From Hyperoodon ampullatus (Eukaryota > Chordata > Mammalia > Artiodactyla > Ziphiidae): a DNA stretch of 64,000 nt. Made by a program: the position numbers and the translations under genes. The notes under the pieces are model-generated. The model saw only the letters and a program-made list of their open reading frames with translations. It was not told where the DNA came from and ran no database searches. The stretch is taken from NCBI GenBank assembly GCA_949752795.1, contig OX457061.1, forward strand, positions 45,354,338 through 45,418,337, given 5' to 3'. Of this stretch, positions 35,575 through 47,179 are shown in pieces; the first letter of the stretch is position 1; each line of letters starts with the position of its first letter.

Positions 35575-35989
35575 GCCCAGCTTGTACCCACACATCCGTC
35601 TGTCTGCTGTCTGTCCAGGAGGACTGTGATGGGAAGGGGGAGGTGGAATGGCCGGGTTAGTTTCCACCCTGCAGCCCAAGCAACGTCCTCATCGACCTCC
35701 ACCTAATATGCTGTGTTCTTAGGATCAGCTCCCATGATCAAGGCCCCACATCATGTCTCCTCACAGCCCTATCACACTCCACGGCTCAGCAACACTAAAC
35801 CTGTGCCCGTCCCCTGAATGACCCAAACTCTCTCAGGCCTCTGAGTTTTTGCCCTCCAGGACAGGTGCTCAAGCATCCAGGTGTCTCAGGGATCTGGTAT
35901 CACTGGGGGTGGGGAAGGGAGTTGTTGGGAACCAGCTCTCATGGCTGGGGAGGGCCAGGAGGCCCAACTCTGTTGCCTGGGGGGAAAGA

Positions 35990-36310
35990 ACCCATCCACC
36001 CAAGCCATGCCCTCTGTCTGGAACTCTTCTCTCTCTTCCGCCTGCCTGGCTTCCCATCTGGGTCTGGATGACTCCTCCTCCAGGAAGCCTTCCCTGACTT
36101 CACGCTGGGTTAGGCAGCCTCCCTCCCTCCCAAGCTCCCAGGGCCCTCTGCCCCTCTCCTCTTGCAGCACTCAAGATGCTGAGTTGTAATTGTTACTTTG
36201 TCAGCCTTCCTGCACAGGGATCTTGTCTGTTTTGGTTTCCATTGTCTCCCTCGTATGAAGTACACAGCTTGGCACAAGGTAGTCACTCAATAAATATTTG
36301 TCTTGAGAGC
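35990..36310 (+). mobile_element. L2-type ancient LINE fragment
   Basis: CTGGAACTCTTCTCTC, CTCCAGGAAGCCTTCCCTGAC, TTGTCTGTTTTGGTTTCCATTG and the tail TAGTCACTCAATAAATATTTG are diagnostic words of the L2 3' end. Confidence 0.75.
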
Positions 36311-37140
36311 AGATAAATATATAAGAAAAGGGTCAGCAGCCAGAGGTGAGGGCCCATCTGTCCATATAGAATCTGACCTCCAGGCCAGCCCTCTTCTCTC
36401 GCCCAGTCACTCTGGGCCAGGGCCAGCCCCATCTGGGTCCACGTGGCAATCCTGGGGCCATGCTTCTCAGGGATACTGACAGACATACCTGGGAGCCAGA
36501 GGTCAGAGTGGGAAAGGAAGGAAAAAGGAACAGCCAGAGAGCTGGGGAGATTCAGCATGGGGGGACCCCCACCACCTCATAGCCACATGGGCTCCAGGGC
36601 CAAGGCAACACTGAGACCAGAGGAGTCACAGGGAAGGAGTCTCAGCTCTGGGAGACAAAAGCCCTCGACTCTTGGGACATCTCACAAGACTGCTCTGGGA
36701 GGAATGAACTCCTCGTGCTCGGGAAGTCCTCTGGGAAAGCTGGCTGGTTGCCCAACTATGGCCCCTAAGGGCCTGTCCAGCTGGGAGCAGCAAGTCTGTG
36801 CCCCTGGGGTTGGGATGACAGCTAGTACACCAGACTGAGCATCCTCACCTGGGAACAGGGGCCACCACTACACCATATACCTTATCTGGTAACAAAAGCA
36901 GGCCTGGGCAGGCTTGGGCAAACTTGGAAGGGAAGCAGCAGTGAGGGTTTGTGCCAGCCCGTCCTCACTGAGCTGAGAGCATGGCAGCTTCTTCCTCACC
37001 TCTGCTCCTAGGACGAGGTGTCCAGAACCTCAGATAAATCAGGTCTTGGAGTCACAGGAGTGGGTGGAATGGGGATAGTTTGCAAGAACAACTGGTATAG
37101 CCAGGAAATTTGGCTCCGCTACCTGGGGTAAATTACCTAT
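36311..37140. other. Intergenic, no gene recognised
   Basis: Moderate-GC unique-looking sequence. The 131-codon frame at 36443 has no family match or exon context. Confidence 0.4.
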
Positions 37141-37141
37141 C

Positions 37142-37240
37142 CATTCATGCATGCATGCAGCCATCCATCTAGCTGTCTCTGCATCCATTAGACCTCACCC
37201 ATCCATCCACCCACCCCCCACCAACTCATCCATCCATTAA
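37142..37240. repeat. CATG/CATC low-complexity tract
   Basis: CATGCATGCATGCAG followed by scattered CCATCCATCCA units, a degenerate tetranucleotide repeat. Confidence 0.7.
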
Positions 37241-37810
37241 GTCAGCCAACCATGGAGTTCCAGAGTTCACAGCTGTGGACACTCTTTGGACCTGTGCCCT
37301 GCACCACAGCAGGCAGAGGACAAACACAGGTGTGAGGGGGGTGTACATCCCCTCAAATCCTTCTGGGTCCCCAGTGAAACCAAGCAAAGTTCAGCCTGCC
37401 ACAGAGGCAGACACAAACCCACCCTCTGGACGCTTTCAGAAACACACAGATGGAGGAGAGGAGGTGAGGGTGGGAGCCCTGAGTAGGTGCTGCCAGGAGA
37501 GAGGCACCTGGACACCACCTCCCTGACACTGCCACAGGTGGGGGGGGCAGGGATGCAGGAACAGGTCATGAGCTCAATGCCCGGTCCCCAATCCCCCAAT
37601 CCTGTTTCTGCCCCTGACTGTGCAACTCTGGGGAAGTCCCTTCCTCACTGCCCCCTCCAAGACCTTACTTCCCCCATCTGTCAGGTGGGGGATGGGGGGC
37701 TTCATTTTTAAGGGTCCCTCCAAACAAAGACTTAATTCCTAAATCTTTGGGTCTTAGGCTAACCCTCCCCAGCATTCACACAGTCTCCCCAAAGTCATGC
37801 ACATTCAGAA
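37241..37810. other. Intergenic, no feature recognised
   Basis: The stretch 37600-37740 has words such as 'gactgtgcaactctggggaagtcccttcctc' and 'ccccatctgtcaggtggg' that resemble a degraded MIR core. No gene. Confidence 0.4.
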
Positions 37811-38165
37811 AGGTCCCTGGTGGCACAGTGGTTAAGAATCCGTCTGCCAATGCAGGGGACACAGGTTTGAGCCCTGGTCCGGGAAGATCCCACATGCCGC
37901 CGAGCAACTAAGTCTGTGTGCCACAACTACTGAGCCCGCGCTCTAGAGCCCGCGAGCCACAACTACTGAGTCCATGTGCCACAACTACTGAAGCCCGCAC
38001 ACCTAGAGCCCTTGCTCTGCAACAAAGAAAAGCCACCGCAATGAGAAGCCCTCGCACCACAACGAAGAGTAGCCCCCGCTCGCTGCAACTAGAGAAAGCC
38101 CGCGAGCCTCAAAGAAGACCCAGTGCAGCCAAAAATAAATGAATAAATAAATAAATTTATTTTAA
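37811..38165 (+). mobile_element. CHR-type SINE, long form
   Basis: Head AGGTCCCTGGTGGCACAGTGG (slightly shortened), full CCACAACTACTGAGCC body and AATAAATGAATAAATAAATAAA tail. Confidence 0.9.
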
Positions 38166-38904
38166 AAATAGAAAGAAAGAAAAGTCTTCACTTCCCAGGG
38201 CCCCAGGGACCAGACTCTGGGAATAAAGGGAAAGCTGAGGTCCAGGAAGAAAGAAAATAATCCAGGTGCTGGTGAAGTGGCTGGAACAGCCCCCTGCTGG
38301 ACCCTGGAGGCCTGGAGGGTGAAGAATTTCGAAGAAGCCTGAGCCCTCCCCACCTCTTCTTCGGCCAGTGCCTTTCCTCCCGGCTTTCTCCTTCCCTGTT
38401 TTTCCCACCCCCAGCCACCAACCCTCCCAGACACTAGGTCTTTTTCCCTTATCTCCCTGCCAGACACAGGAGGGCTTAGCCCAGCAATCTGTGACTTGTC
38501 CTGATCCACTTAAACATTCTCAGCACTCTGATTTCATCTAATCAACACCTGCCCTGTTTCACAATGATTCACTGACGAGTGTTGAGTCTTTATTTATTCC
38601 AAGTTCTGACAGGCTTGCCTACCTGACAATGATGAAGCTGCCCGCTCTCTGAGGGGTGGGGTGGACTCCTAGCTCCCTAACCAGGATATGGGGGCCTTGC
38701 TGCCTGCCTCTAAGTAGTCACCTTCCTCTCTCAGGCACACGGCCCTTGCTACAGGTTTAAGGCGGGCAGCTGAGTGACACCTCCCTACCTGAAGTTCTGT
38801 GGTCCCAGCAGCCAACATCTCCCTAAAGGGACCTGACATCCCTACTTAGGGAGCTCCCAGCCTTTTTGTCCACCTCTATGGCGGACAAAAAGCTTCCTAT
38901 CCAC
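38166..38904. other. Intergenic, no gene recognised
   Basis: Antisense frames at 38157-38509 are open but show no homology I can name. Nothing else recognised. Confidence 0.35.
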
Positions 38905-39022
38905 GGGGGAATTCCCTGATGGTCCAGTGGTTAGGACTTGGCGCTTTCACTGCCGGGACCCCAATTCAATCCCTGGTCGGGGAACTGAGATCACACAAAC
39001 CTCTCGGCCCAAAAAAAAAAAA
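38905..39022 (+). mobile_element. Short tRNA-type SINE
   Basis: GGGGGAATTCCCTGATGGTCC head, GGCGCTTTCACTGCCGGGACC, TTCAATCCCTGGTCGGGGAAC and an A13 tail. Same short class as 16688 and 19354. Confidence 0.88.
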
Positions 39023-39509
39023 AGGCTCCCTGATAGAGTTCCCAGGGAACTACCATTGCCAACATTGCTCTGCCCAGGGCCTGGCACAGAACAAGGCCTA
39101 GTACACATCTGAGTAACAGAAAATGGAATTGAACATGACCCTTTCCCACGATTACCCCAGCACCGCTCACACCTGGAGCACATCCAGTTCTCGGGGTGGG
39201 GGCTGTCTCGGTTACATGGCTAAGTGTTTGGTCAGAGCCAGCTCCATACGGTTTTGATCAGATTTTCATCATCTCATGTTCAATTTCTCGGCAAGCCTCC
39301 ACCACATACTCCCTTCTCCGGCCTCCGGGAAACTCAGAAACAGCCAGAAAACCTTGGGAATGAGAGCTTCACAAGGGAGCAGGACTCCCAAGTGGGGAGT
39401 TTCCTCCAAGAGGCCCTCTGTCAGTAGAAAGAGGCACTTTTCTGGTCAGAGAACTTTCGTGATGGCCCCTGAGACTCTGTCCACGTGGGAGGACTTGGTT
39501 CTGTAGTAC

Positions 39510-39690
39510 TAGCTCTATCACCACTAGTGCTTACTAGGTGCTGGGCACTGCTTTAAGCACTATTATCATTCTTATGTTGCAGCTGAGGAAACTGAGGTGC
39601 AGAGGTTAAATGACTTACCCAGGCTGGATGGCCGGTAAAGTGGCAGAGCTGGGGGTCCTGGCTGTGCAGACGGGCCCCAGAATCTGACTC
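39510..39690 (+). mobile_element. MIR-type ancient SINE
   Basis: TACTAGGTGCTGGGCACTGC, GCAGCTGAGGAAACTGAGGTGC and AGAGGTTAAATGACTTACCC are MIR core words. Confidence 0.88.
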
Positions 39691-39814
39691 TTAGCTACCA
39701 CACATACCACCTCTCTGAGTCGATCCACCTCCTAAATAAAAATGGGAAATAGTACAGCAGGTGCAGGTCTGAGGAAGTGGCCCTCAGAGAACAGGGAAAA
39801 CCGTTCCTTTGAGA

Positions 39815-39990
39815 TGCTGACCATGTGCCAGGCTCTAAGCTGAGTCCTTTATGTGCATTATCATTGCATCCTCAAACAACCCTATGAGGTGGGGGTCCCA
39901 TTCTATGTATGAGGAAATTGAGGCACAGAGAGGTAGAGTGATCTCCCAAGTCCACTCAACTGGTGAGTGGCAAAGCTGAGACTGCAGCCC
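39815..39990 (+). mobile_element. MIR-type ancient SINE
   Basis: CATGTGCCAGGCTCTAAGC, AACAACCCTATGAGGTGGGG and GAGGAAATTGAGGCACAGAG. A second MIR about 130 bp after the first, in the same direction. Confidence 0.88.
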
Positions 39991-40097
39991 GTCTGCCTGA
40001 CGGGTAGCACTTAGGCTGAGGGCTGGGGGCTGGGATGTCCAGATGGGGTAGAAAGGCTTGGCTTCCTAGGAAGAGCTGGGAAAAAAACAAGAGAAGG

Positions 40098-40296
40098 GGG
40101 CTTCCCTGGTGGCGCAGTGGTTGAGAGTCCGCCTGCCGATGCAGGGGACACGAGTTCGTGCCCTGGTCCGGGAAGATCCCACATGCCACGGAGCGGCTGG
40201 GCCCGTGAGCCATGGCCGCTGAGCCTGCGCGTCCGGAGCCTGTGCTCCGCAACGGGAGAGGCCACAACAGTGAGAGGCCCACGTACCGCAAAAAAA
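40098..40296 (+). mobile_element. Young CHR-type SINE, short form
   Basis: Ends GAGAGGCCCACGTACCGCAAAAAA. The TSD AAAAACAAGAGAAGG lies on both sides (about 40083-40097 and 40298-40312). Same young subfamily as 15418, 46229 and 56527. Confidence 0.92.
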
Positions 40297-40312
40297 AAAA
40301 AAACAAGAGAAG

Positions 40313-41930
40313 GAGCTGAAGGTCTCAGGCAGGACCCCAGTGCTTGAGCTCAGACACAGATATGCCCCTTGGAGGCCTCCTGGGCCAGCCTCTCCAGCAG
40401 AAGGGGAGCCTGCTTCCCCAGAGCCTCCAGGAGGAAGTGGGCACAGGTTCTCAAGGTCTGCTCAGGCCTCAGTTTTTCCAGGAGTGGAACAGAGGAGAAG
40501 GGGCTCAGCCTACAACTATGCCCACCTTCTTACCTCCATTCCCAGGGGAATAGCAGAGGCCAGGACCTGGTAATGTTGAAAGGAAAGGAGGAATGGAGGG
40601 CAGGGTTGGGATCTGGAGGGTAGGGATAGGGGAAGGACTAGGGGTTCTGTGGGCGGGACTTCTGGAAGGAGTGGGCCTCTCAGGGGGCCTTGAGCCAGCC
40701 TGGCTGGGGCCCCTGTAGGGCAGAGCTTCTGGGGACTGCAAGGGTGGGATCAGATCCTGAAGGACCCGCTTCTGAGGGCTGCTTCCATCTCCTGAGGGGC
40801 CAAGCATGGGGTGGAACCTCTGAGGATCAGAGTAGATGGGGGAGTCAGACCTCCCAGCCCACTTCTATTCCTAGGACCTTTGATTCTTCCATGCTTCAGA
40901 GGGGAAGCATAAGACCTGAGCTGCCCTGGGCTCCAACCCGGCCGAAGTAGGATGGCTGTAACCCCAGCAGCTTTGACACTGCCCTATCAGACAACAGGAC
41001 CCCCCCACCCCCCCACCCCCCCAGAGTTCTGGATCTCAGAATCGCACTCACTGGAAACCTGGGCTCATTACCATCAAAACCTCAATCACCTTACCGACCT
41101 CATACCTGTCAGACCATCATTTCAAGGGTCCTCCCCCAAGAGGAAGACACCCCTTCCTACTAGGGACCCAACACTGTAAAGCTCTCCATCAATTCAGGAA
41201 TCCTGGCAGGACATCCCAACACCTATCGGTGTCCCCACTGCTGACAGGAGCCCCATTCATGTCAAGGTCCCCCCATTACTATCAGGCCACCATTCCTCTT
41301 GGGAAATCCTATCACTGTCAGGAACACCCAAGCCTGTCAGGCAGGACAGCAGCGACACACCACTCCAGGAACACCATTCTCCATGTAGTCTATGTAAATG
41401 GCACCTCTTGGCATGGCAGCCCTAAGCGTCAGAGCATCTGTTAACACAGGGTCTCCAGTGGTCTTAGGGCTGCCATGACATAGAGTCCCCGCCCTGGCAA
41501 ACCCTTGTGTCTAAAGTGATGCTACATCACTGTCTGGAACCCAGAAATAGTTATTCACGCCAGACACTGTTCTGGGTGCTGATGGTACAATAGTAAGCAA
41601 GACAGATATTTTCTTGGGATTCAGGGAGCTGAATGTAATCCTTTGGGGATTCTACGATGGAAGGCAAGATCTACTGGTAAGTTAAGACTAATATAATAGG
41701 AAATTCCTCAAACACAGAAAGGGGTTAAGATTGTGGGCAGTGAAAAAAAAGATAAGTACCTTGATAGTCCACCCTACGGCTGTCCAACATCAACATGCAT
41801 CCTTCTTACCAAACCCTAGACTTAACATTTTAAGGGTGTCACCTAACATAAGATCACTTTTGTTTATAAAACCAAAAAGATTCACTGCTCCCCAAAAAGA
41901 GACTCTTCAGAGCCTTAGCAATTACCACAC
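40313..41930. other. Intergenic, no gene recognised
   Basis: Nothing recognised but a C-rich run (41000-41023: three C-blocks separated by A) and diffuse 'ctgtcagg' words at 41100-41350 that may be an old minisatellite. Confidence 0.4.
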
Positions 41931-41934
41931 CTGT

Positions 41935-42296
41935 CTTAGCTTGGGCTGCCATAATAAAATACCATGGACTGAGTGGCTTAAACAACAGAAATTTATTTTC
42001 TCACAGTTCTGGAGGTTAGAAGTTCAACATCAAGGTGCCAGCATGGTAAGTTTCTATTGAGAGCTCTCTTCCTGGCATGTAGATGACCACCTTCTTACTA
42101 GGTCCTCACATGGCAGAGATCTCTCTCTCTCTTCCTCTTCTTTGAAGGCCACAGTCCTATAAGACTAGAGCCCTACCCTTATGATCTCATTTAACCTAAA
42201 TTACTTCCTAAATACCCTATCTCTAGATACAGTCACATTGAGGGTTAGGTCTTCAACATATGAATTCTAGGGGACACAGTTCAGCCCATAGCAAAA
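41935..42296 (-). mobile_element. MLT1/MST-type MaLR LTR, minus strand
   Basis: Reversed LTR words: CTGTCTTAGCTTGGGCTGCC, TGGCTTAAACAACAGAAATTT, TCTCACAGTTCTGGAGG, and at the other end ACAGTCACATTGAGGGTTAGG and TTCAACATATGAATTC. This is the layout of an MLT1-like solo LTR. Confidence 0.75.
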
Positions 42297-42399
42297 GCCA
42301 AATCTAAATCCAAGAACTTAGAATGACATCCATTTCTCCTCTAGTTTTGTTGTAATCTCATCTCTCTATTCTACAACACCTGGTGACCACCAGCAGCAC

Positions 42400-42780
42400 A
42401 CCTGATTGGTCAGGATAGGTTGGGTGATGCTGCAATAACGACACCTAAATCTGAGTGGCTGAACACAACAAAATTCTATGCTGCACACATACCAAGCCTG
42501 CTGTGGGTCTAGGCAATCTCTAGCACAGCTGTACTCCATGTGGTGGCTCAACATTCCAGGCTGCTTTGATCTCTTGGCATGTTCTTTCATCTCAACACAT
42601 GTTTCCATGATGACTCCAGCCAGGCAAGACAGCAAGGGGAACCCTTCCTTAAATGCTTCTATCCACAAATGGCACATTCCATTTCTGCATGCATTTCATT
42701 GGCCAAAGTGGGTCATACCTCCATGTTTAACTTCAAGGGGGCAACTGCCAGGAGGAGAAGCAAACCAGAATCTTGGTGAG
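42400..42780. mobile_element. Unclassified old interspersed repeat
   Basis: Words such as 'tgatgctgcaataacgacac' and 'atctgagtggctgaacacaac' resemble antisense ends of old LTR or DNA elements. The family is not determined. Confidence 0.35.
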
Positions 42781-42962
42781 TAGTAGTAATATGTCCACAA
42801 CAACCTATATTCAAGAATGGAATAAAGGAGGATGAAAGAAAAGAGGAGTCAGTTAAAGAAATGGAGACATTTCAGAGCCAGGAAGGAAATATGAATAAAA
42901 GCTGTAGTCAGTAGTTCTGAAACTAGTCCTGGGGCTTAACTAGAATTTATTACTTCTTTCTT

Positions 42963-43560
42963 ATATTAGTTTTCTATTGCTGTGTAACAAATCACCACAA
43001 ATTCAGCAGCTTCGAACAATCCAAATTTATTATCTCACAGTTTCTGTGGGTCAACAGTCTGGGTACAGGTTAACTGGGTCCTCTGCTCAGGGCCTCACCA
43101 GGCTAATCTCAGGTGTCAGCCAGGCTGCCATCTCATCTCAGGCTCTGAGTCCTCTTCCAAATTCACTGGGTGTTGACAGTTGTGGTTTTAGAACTGAAGC
43201 CCTGAGTTCCTAGAGCTTCCTGCAACTCCCTGCTCCATGGCCCTCTTCGCAACGTGGCAGTTTGCTTCTCCAAGGGCAACATGAGAGCATCTGCTGCTGC
43301 TTTTTATTTCTTAGCCCTAGACACTTTTTTAAAGGGCTCACCTGATTAGGTCAGGCCCACCCAGGGTAATCTCCTTTTCGACTAACTCAAAGTCAACTGA
43401 TTTTGCATCCTTAATTACATCTGCAAAGCCCCTTCATTTTTGCCATATAGCATAACCTAACCACATCACTGATATTCCACCATATTCACAGGCCAGAAGG
43501 CCAAGGGGATCCCCTCAAAGCAAGATGATACAGGACATGCACACCATGAGGGAGGGATCT
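42963..43560 (-). mobile_element. Unclassified old LTR-like repeat
   Basis: TTTTCTATTGCTGTGTAACA, AATCACCACAAATTCAGC and TTATTATCTCACAGTTTC at the left end are commonly seen at the 3' end of old mammalian repeats read in reverse. The right end reaches about 43560. The exact family is not determined. Confidence 0.45.
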
Positions 43561-43829
43561 TAAATTCTGTTTGCCACACTTCCTCTATGATTCATTCCCT
43601 TTACCTCCAACTGGCACTTCAGCTGGTTGACATTCTATGCCTGCTAAGGGACCCAAACCTTCATGCCTAGGGAATACTGGTCCCGGATGGTCCTGCCTGA
43701 TTAAGGTTACAGGGGTCTTCCATGAACTTTGACCACTGGGCATGGCAACACCAGGAGGTGCCCCAAGTACCCAGGGATTACCCCCACATACATAGCTTCT
43801 CACACCACTTGCCTTCCGCTGCCTCACCC

Positions 43830-44060
43830 ACATCAGGATTAATCACAAAGCCCTGTCCCTCCTGAGCCTCTGTGCTTGCTGTTCATTCCACCTGGAATGT
43901 CCTACCTCCTGCCTCACCCATCCTCAAGGCTCTGCAGAGCTCCCTGTTACATGGAGCCTCCCTTGCCTTCCCTCTGGCCCCCCTACCCCCCAGGCTCATC
44001 ACCTGCGACACAGGTCACCTTCTGCTTGGTTTCAGAGGCCCTTGCTTCCTGCACGTCTCC
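43830..44060 (+). mobile_element. Probable L2 fragment
   Basis: TGCTGTTCATTCCACCTGGAA, CTCCTGCCTCACCCATCCTCAAGGCTC and GGAGCCTCCCTTGCC resemble the L2 3' region. Partial copy. Confidence 0.5.
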
Positions 44061-44519
44061 TGAGAAAGCTCAGTCCAGGCCCAGAAATCCTGGGGCCCAG
44101 AGTGGCCCAAACTGCAGAAAATGAAGGAGAGGGGGTGTTCAGGAAATCCTGGCAGTGGCTGAGGCAGTCCTTCAAGCTGCTGAGGGCAGGAGGCAGAGAA
44201 GGAGGGTGTACTATTGCCCAAGACTTCCCCCCATCCTGATGTCCAGTCACCTCCAGAAGTGCTGTGCAATATCCTACCCACACCTGGACTAAAGGGACAA
44301 GCTCTGCCCTGCAGGCTGGGCCGGGACCCTCTGGATGTGGACAGAGGGTTTGGAGAAGGATTTGCAGGGTGAAGCAGACCCCCTCCTAGGATCAGGGACT
44401 TTCAGAAGCTGAGTCATCAGGCTTCTTGCTCATTTCCAGCTCCTTTCTGGAATAACAGAGCCCAGGCTCCTCAGACCAGAGCCCCACTTCCACAGGCCAC
44501 ACAATCCATTTTTCTCTAG

Positions 44520-44624
44520 GCACTAGATGCCCTCTGCAGGCCCGATGAGGTTGGAGCACAGGCCAGGGGACTCGCATCCCCTTTCCCTATGCACTGGATG
44601 CCCCCTGCAGGCCTTGTGAGGTTG
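44520..44624 (+). repeat. Two-copy direct repeat, 71-bp period
   Basis: GCACTAGATGCCCTCTGCAG (44520) and GCACTGGATGCCCCCTGCAG (44591) are each followed by GGCC..TGAGGTTG. A local duplication. Confidence 0.7.
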
Positions 44625-44644
44625 AGAGCCACAATGGGATGGAT

Positions 44645-44900
44645 TAAACAGAACACACATATACACACAAACACAAAAGTGGGGACACCCTTACCCACAT
44701 ACATATGTCCATACCCACACACACATACACAGGCATATAATCAATCACACAGCCAACCATTCACATCTACCAAGGACACACCACAGACATTTAAGCATAT
44801 AATCACAGTATGGACACAAGGGGACATATAGACACACATACACAATTACACACAAACCGTCATGGGCACACAGACACAAAGACACATATGGACACAATCT
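44645..44900. repeat. CA-rich low-complexity tract
   Basis: Scattered ACACAC, CACATAC and GGACACA words over 250 bp, like the tract at 1195-1445. Confidence 0.65.
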
Positions 44901-45567
44901 TTCCTCCTAGAGAAGAGTATTTGTTTGGAATAAATAAGTTAAAAAGCCACCTGGAGAACAGGGTAATATCATGAATGGTGGACTTAATAAAAGAAGGTAT
45001 CTAAACTGCCTCTCAGTCTAATGGGGCCTGTTGACTAGAGAGCCTTTTGTTTTGCTGGGCACTTGAGTGGTTACAGTTGTGGAACAGTACTGACAAGAGT
45101 TGGGGTAGAGCTACTAAAAAGAGAAATTTGGAGTTTGCAAGAGCTTAATCTATATAACTTGTATGAAAGCGCATTCTTAGAAGTTGGGCTCCTGAACTCA
45201 GAAAGCCAGATTGAACTATCCTCACTGCATCCCAGGACATCCTAAAAAGAGAGAGGCCTCCTGATGTTGGTAATATATGGGAGGTGATGAATGAGAATAG
45301 GGGATGGCCCTAACTACCACTGAATGCACCCACTGTGAGTCAGGCACATGGACTACCTCACAAGATACACATTATTCCCATTTTACAGATCCTGTTCCCT
45401 CGACTGTCCAGGGTTCTAAAACTGGATTCAAATACAAGAGTTTGAGTATAAAAACCCTGTTGTTTCCACTACATTAGTAATGGCAAATGCAAGGAATGTA
45501 CGTTTCCATTCCCTACTCATGTTCCCAACAATGACAGAACGTATATGTCTTCCCCACTGATCCAGAT

Positions 45568-45778
45568 CAGTGATTGGCAAACTATGGCCCAGCCAGCCTG
45601 CTGCCTGTTTTTGTAAATAAAACTTTATTGGAATATAGCCATGCCTGTTCATTTACATATTGTCTATGGCTGCTTTGGGGCTACAACAACAAAGCTGAGA
45701 AGTGACTACAGAGACAGTATGGCCTGCAAAACCTTATTTACTAGCTGAACCTTTAACAAAAAAGTTTGCTAACCTCTG
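45568..45778. mobile_element. Non-autonomous hAT-type DNA transposon, near full length
   Basis: The left end CAGTGATTGGCAAAC is mirrored by the right end GTTTGCTAACCTCTG, whose reverse complement is CAGAGGTTAGCAAAC. Inside is the word GCCTGTTTTTGTAAATAAAAC. The 8-bp flanks ATCCAGAT and ATCCAAAC agree at six positions, as expected of an old hAT 8-bp TSD. Confidence 0.8.
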
Positions 45779-46228
45779 ATCCAAACCCAGCCTCAAATTG
45801 GAGTTGGCAAGTCTTATTGCCTTTGGTGCCTTAGCATTGAAGGATGGTCAGATAAATAAATAACTGGGATGGATGGATAGATGGATGGACTGAACCAACA
45901 GATGGACAGACATATATGGGTAATATATCAGAGTTTTGCTCCAAATATGTACCAATGTTCTGCCATTTATAAGCGGTGAAACATTGGGTAAATTAATCTT
46001 TCTGGATCTTAGCTTCCTCATCTGTAAAATGGGGATAATAATACAATGATCATTATCTAGGGCTCTTTCTATCGCAAGTGACAAAAACCCAACTTAAAGT
46101 ACCTTAAGCAAAAAGTTAAATTTGTCATATCACATAACTAGATTAAGATTTGGTCTACTTCAGCACTGGTTGGGCCCAGGGATTCAAATGATGTTATCTC
46201 CATCTTTTAACTTGACTTCTCTCTAATT

Positions 46229-46434
46229 CTTTTTTTTTTTTGCGGTACGCGGGCCTCTCACTGCTGTGGCCTCTCCCGTTGCGGAGCACAGGCTCCGGAC
46301 ACGCAGGTTCAGCGGCCATGGCTCACGGGCCCAGCCGCTCCACGGCATGTGGGATCTTCCCGGACCGGGGCACGAACCCGCGTCCCCGGCATCGGCAAGC
46401 GGACTCTCAACCACTGCGCCACCAGGGAAGCCCC
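46229..46434 (-). mobile_element. Young CHR-type SINE, short form, minus strand
   Basis: Poly-T, then GCGGTACGCGGGCCTCTCAC, ending in the reversed head. A perfect 15-bp TSD, GACTTCTCTCTAATT, is at 46214-46228 and 46435-46449. Confidence 0.94.
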
Positions 46435-46449
46435 GACTTCTCTCTAATT

Positions 46450-47030
46450 TTTTTTATGTGGAGGCCTCATTCCTGTTATAGACAGGTGATCTTCTAGCAG
46501 CAGAAAATATGACCACTGGAAGCCTCAAGTCCACATTTGTATAGTGAGTGATCCAAAACAGAGGGCCTCTTTCTCCTAACATCAAAGCTCATGAAAAGCT
46601 TTGAACTGTGCTTGTGACACATACTCAGTTCTTCAATATATTACAGTGGCCAGGGAATGGAGTACTCTGATTAGATCACTATGGTGAACACAGCCACCAA
46701 GACCACGTGAAGTGAGAGAGAACTTCCCTAAAGGAACCAGGAAAAGGAGTATAAAAAAGTGTCTGCATGAACAAAAACATCACTCACAGCATTCTACTTC
46801 ATAGATTTGTCATGAGAAAATAATTTTAGAGCATTTAGCATGGTGCATGGCACTTAAGTATCAACAAATGTTCATTATTACCATAACTGATAAATAGATG
46901 AATGGATGCATTAAATAGACAGCTAACGGTTAAACATACAGATGAATAAATGAAGAGGAAGATGTGAAAAGATAGATGAAAGGAAAGATGGGAGAATGGA
47001 CCAATGAAGAGACAAAGATGGGGAGACAAA
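46450..47030. other. Intergenic, no gene recognised
   Basis: AT-rich sequence. A long scattered GATGGATGAA-type low-complexity zone begins near 46885. Confidence 0.4.
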
Positions 47031-47085
47031 TGGACACATGGATGGATGGATCGATCAATTGATAAATGGATGGATGGATGATGGA
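47031..47085. repeat. (GGAT)n tetranucleotide repeat
   Basis: Interrupted GGATGGATGGAT units. A smaller related tract is at 45868-45892. Confidence 0.8.
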
Positions 47086-47179
47086 AAGATAAGGTAGACA
47101 AAAAAGGGCTCACAGTTAAGTTTGTCACATCATATGCTCTAGGGCTGGGAATGGGAAACAGAATAGCACTCTACAATTG

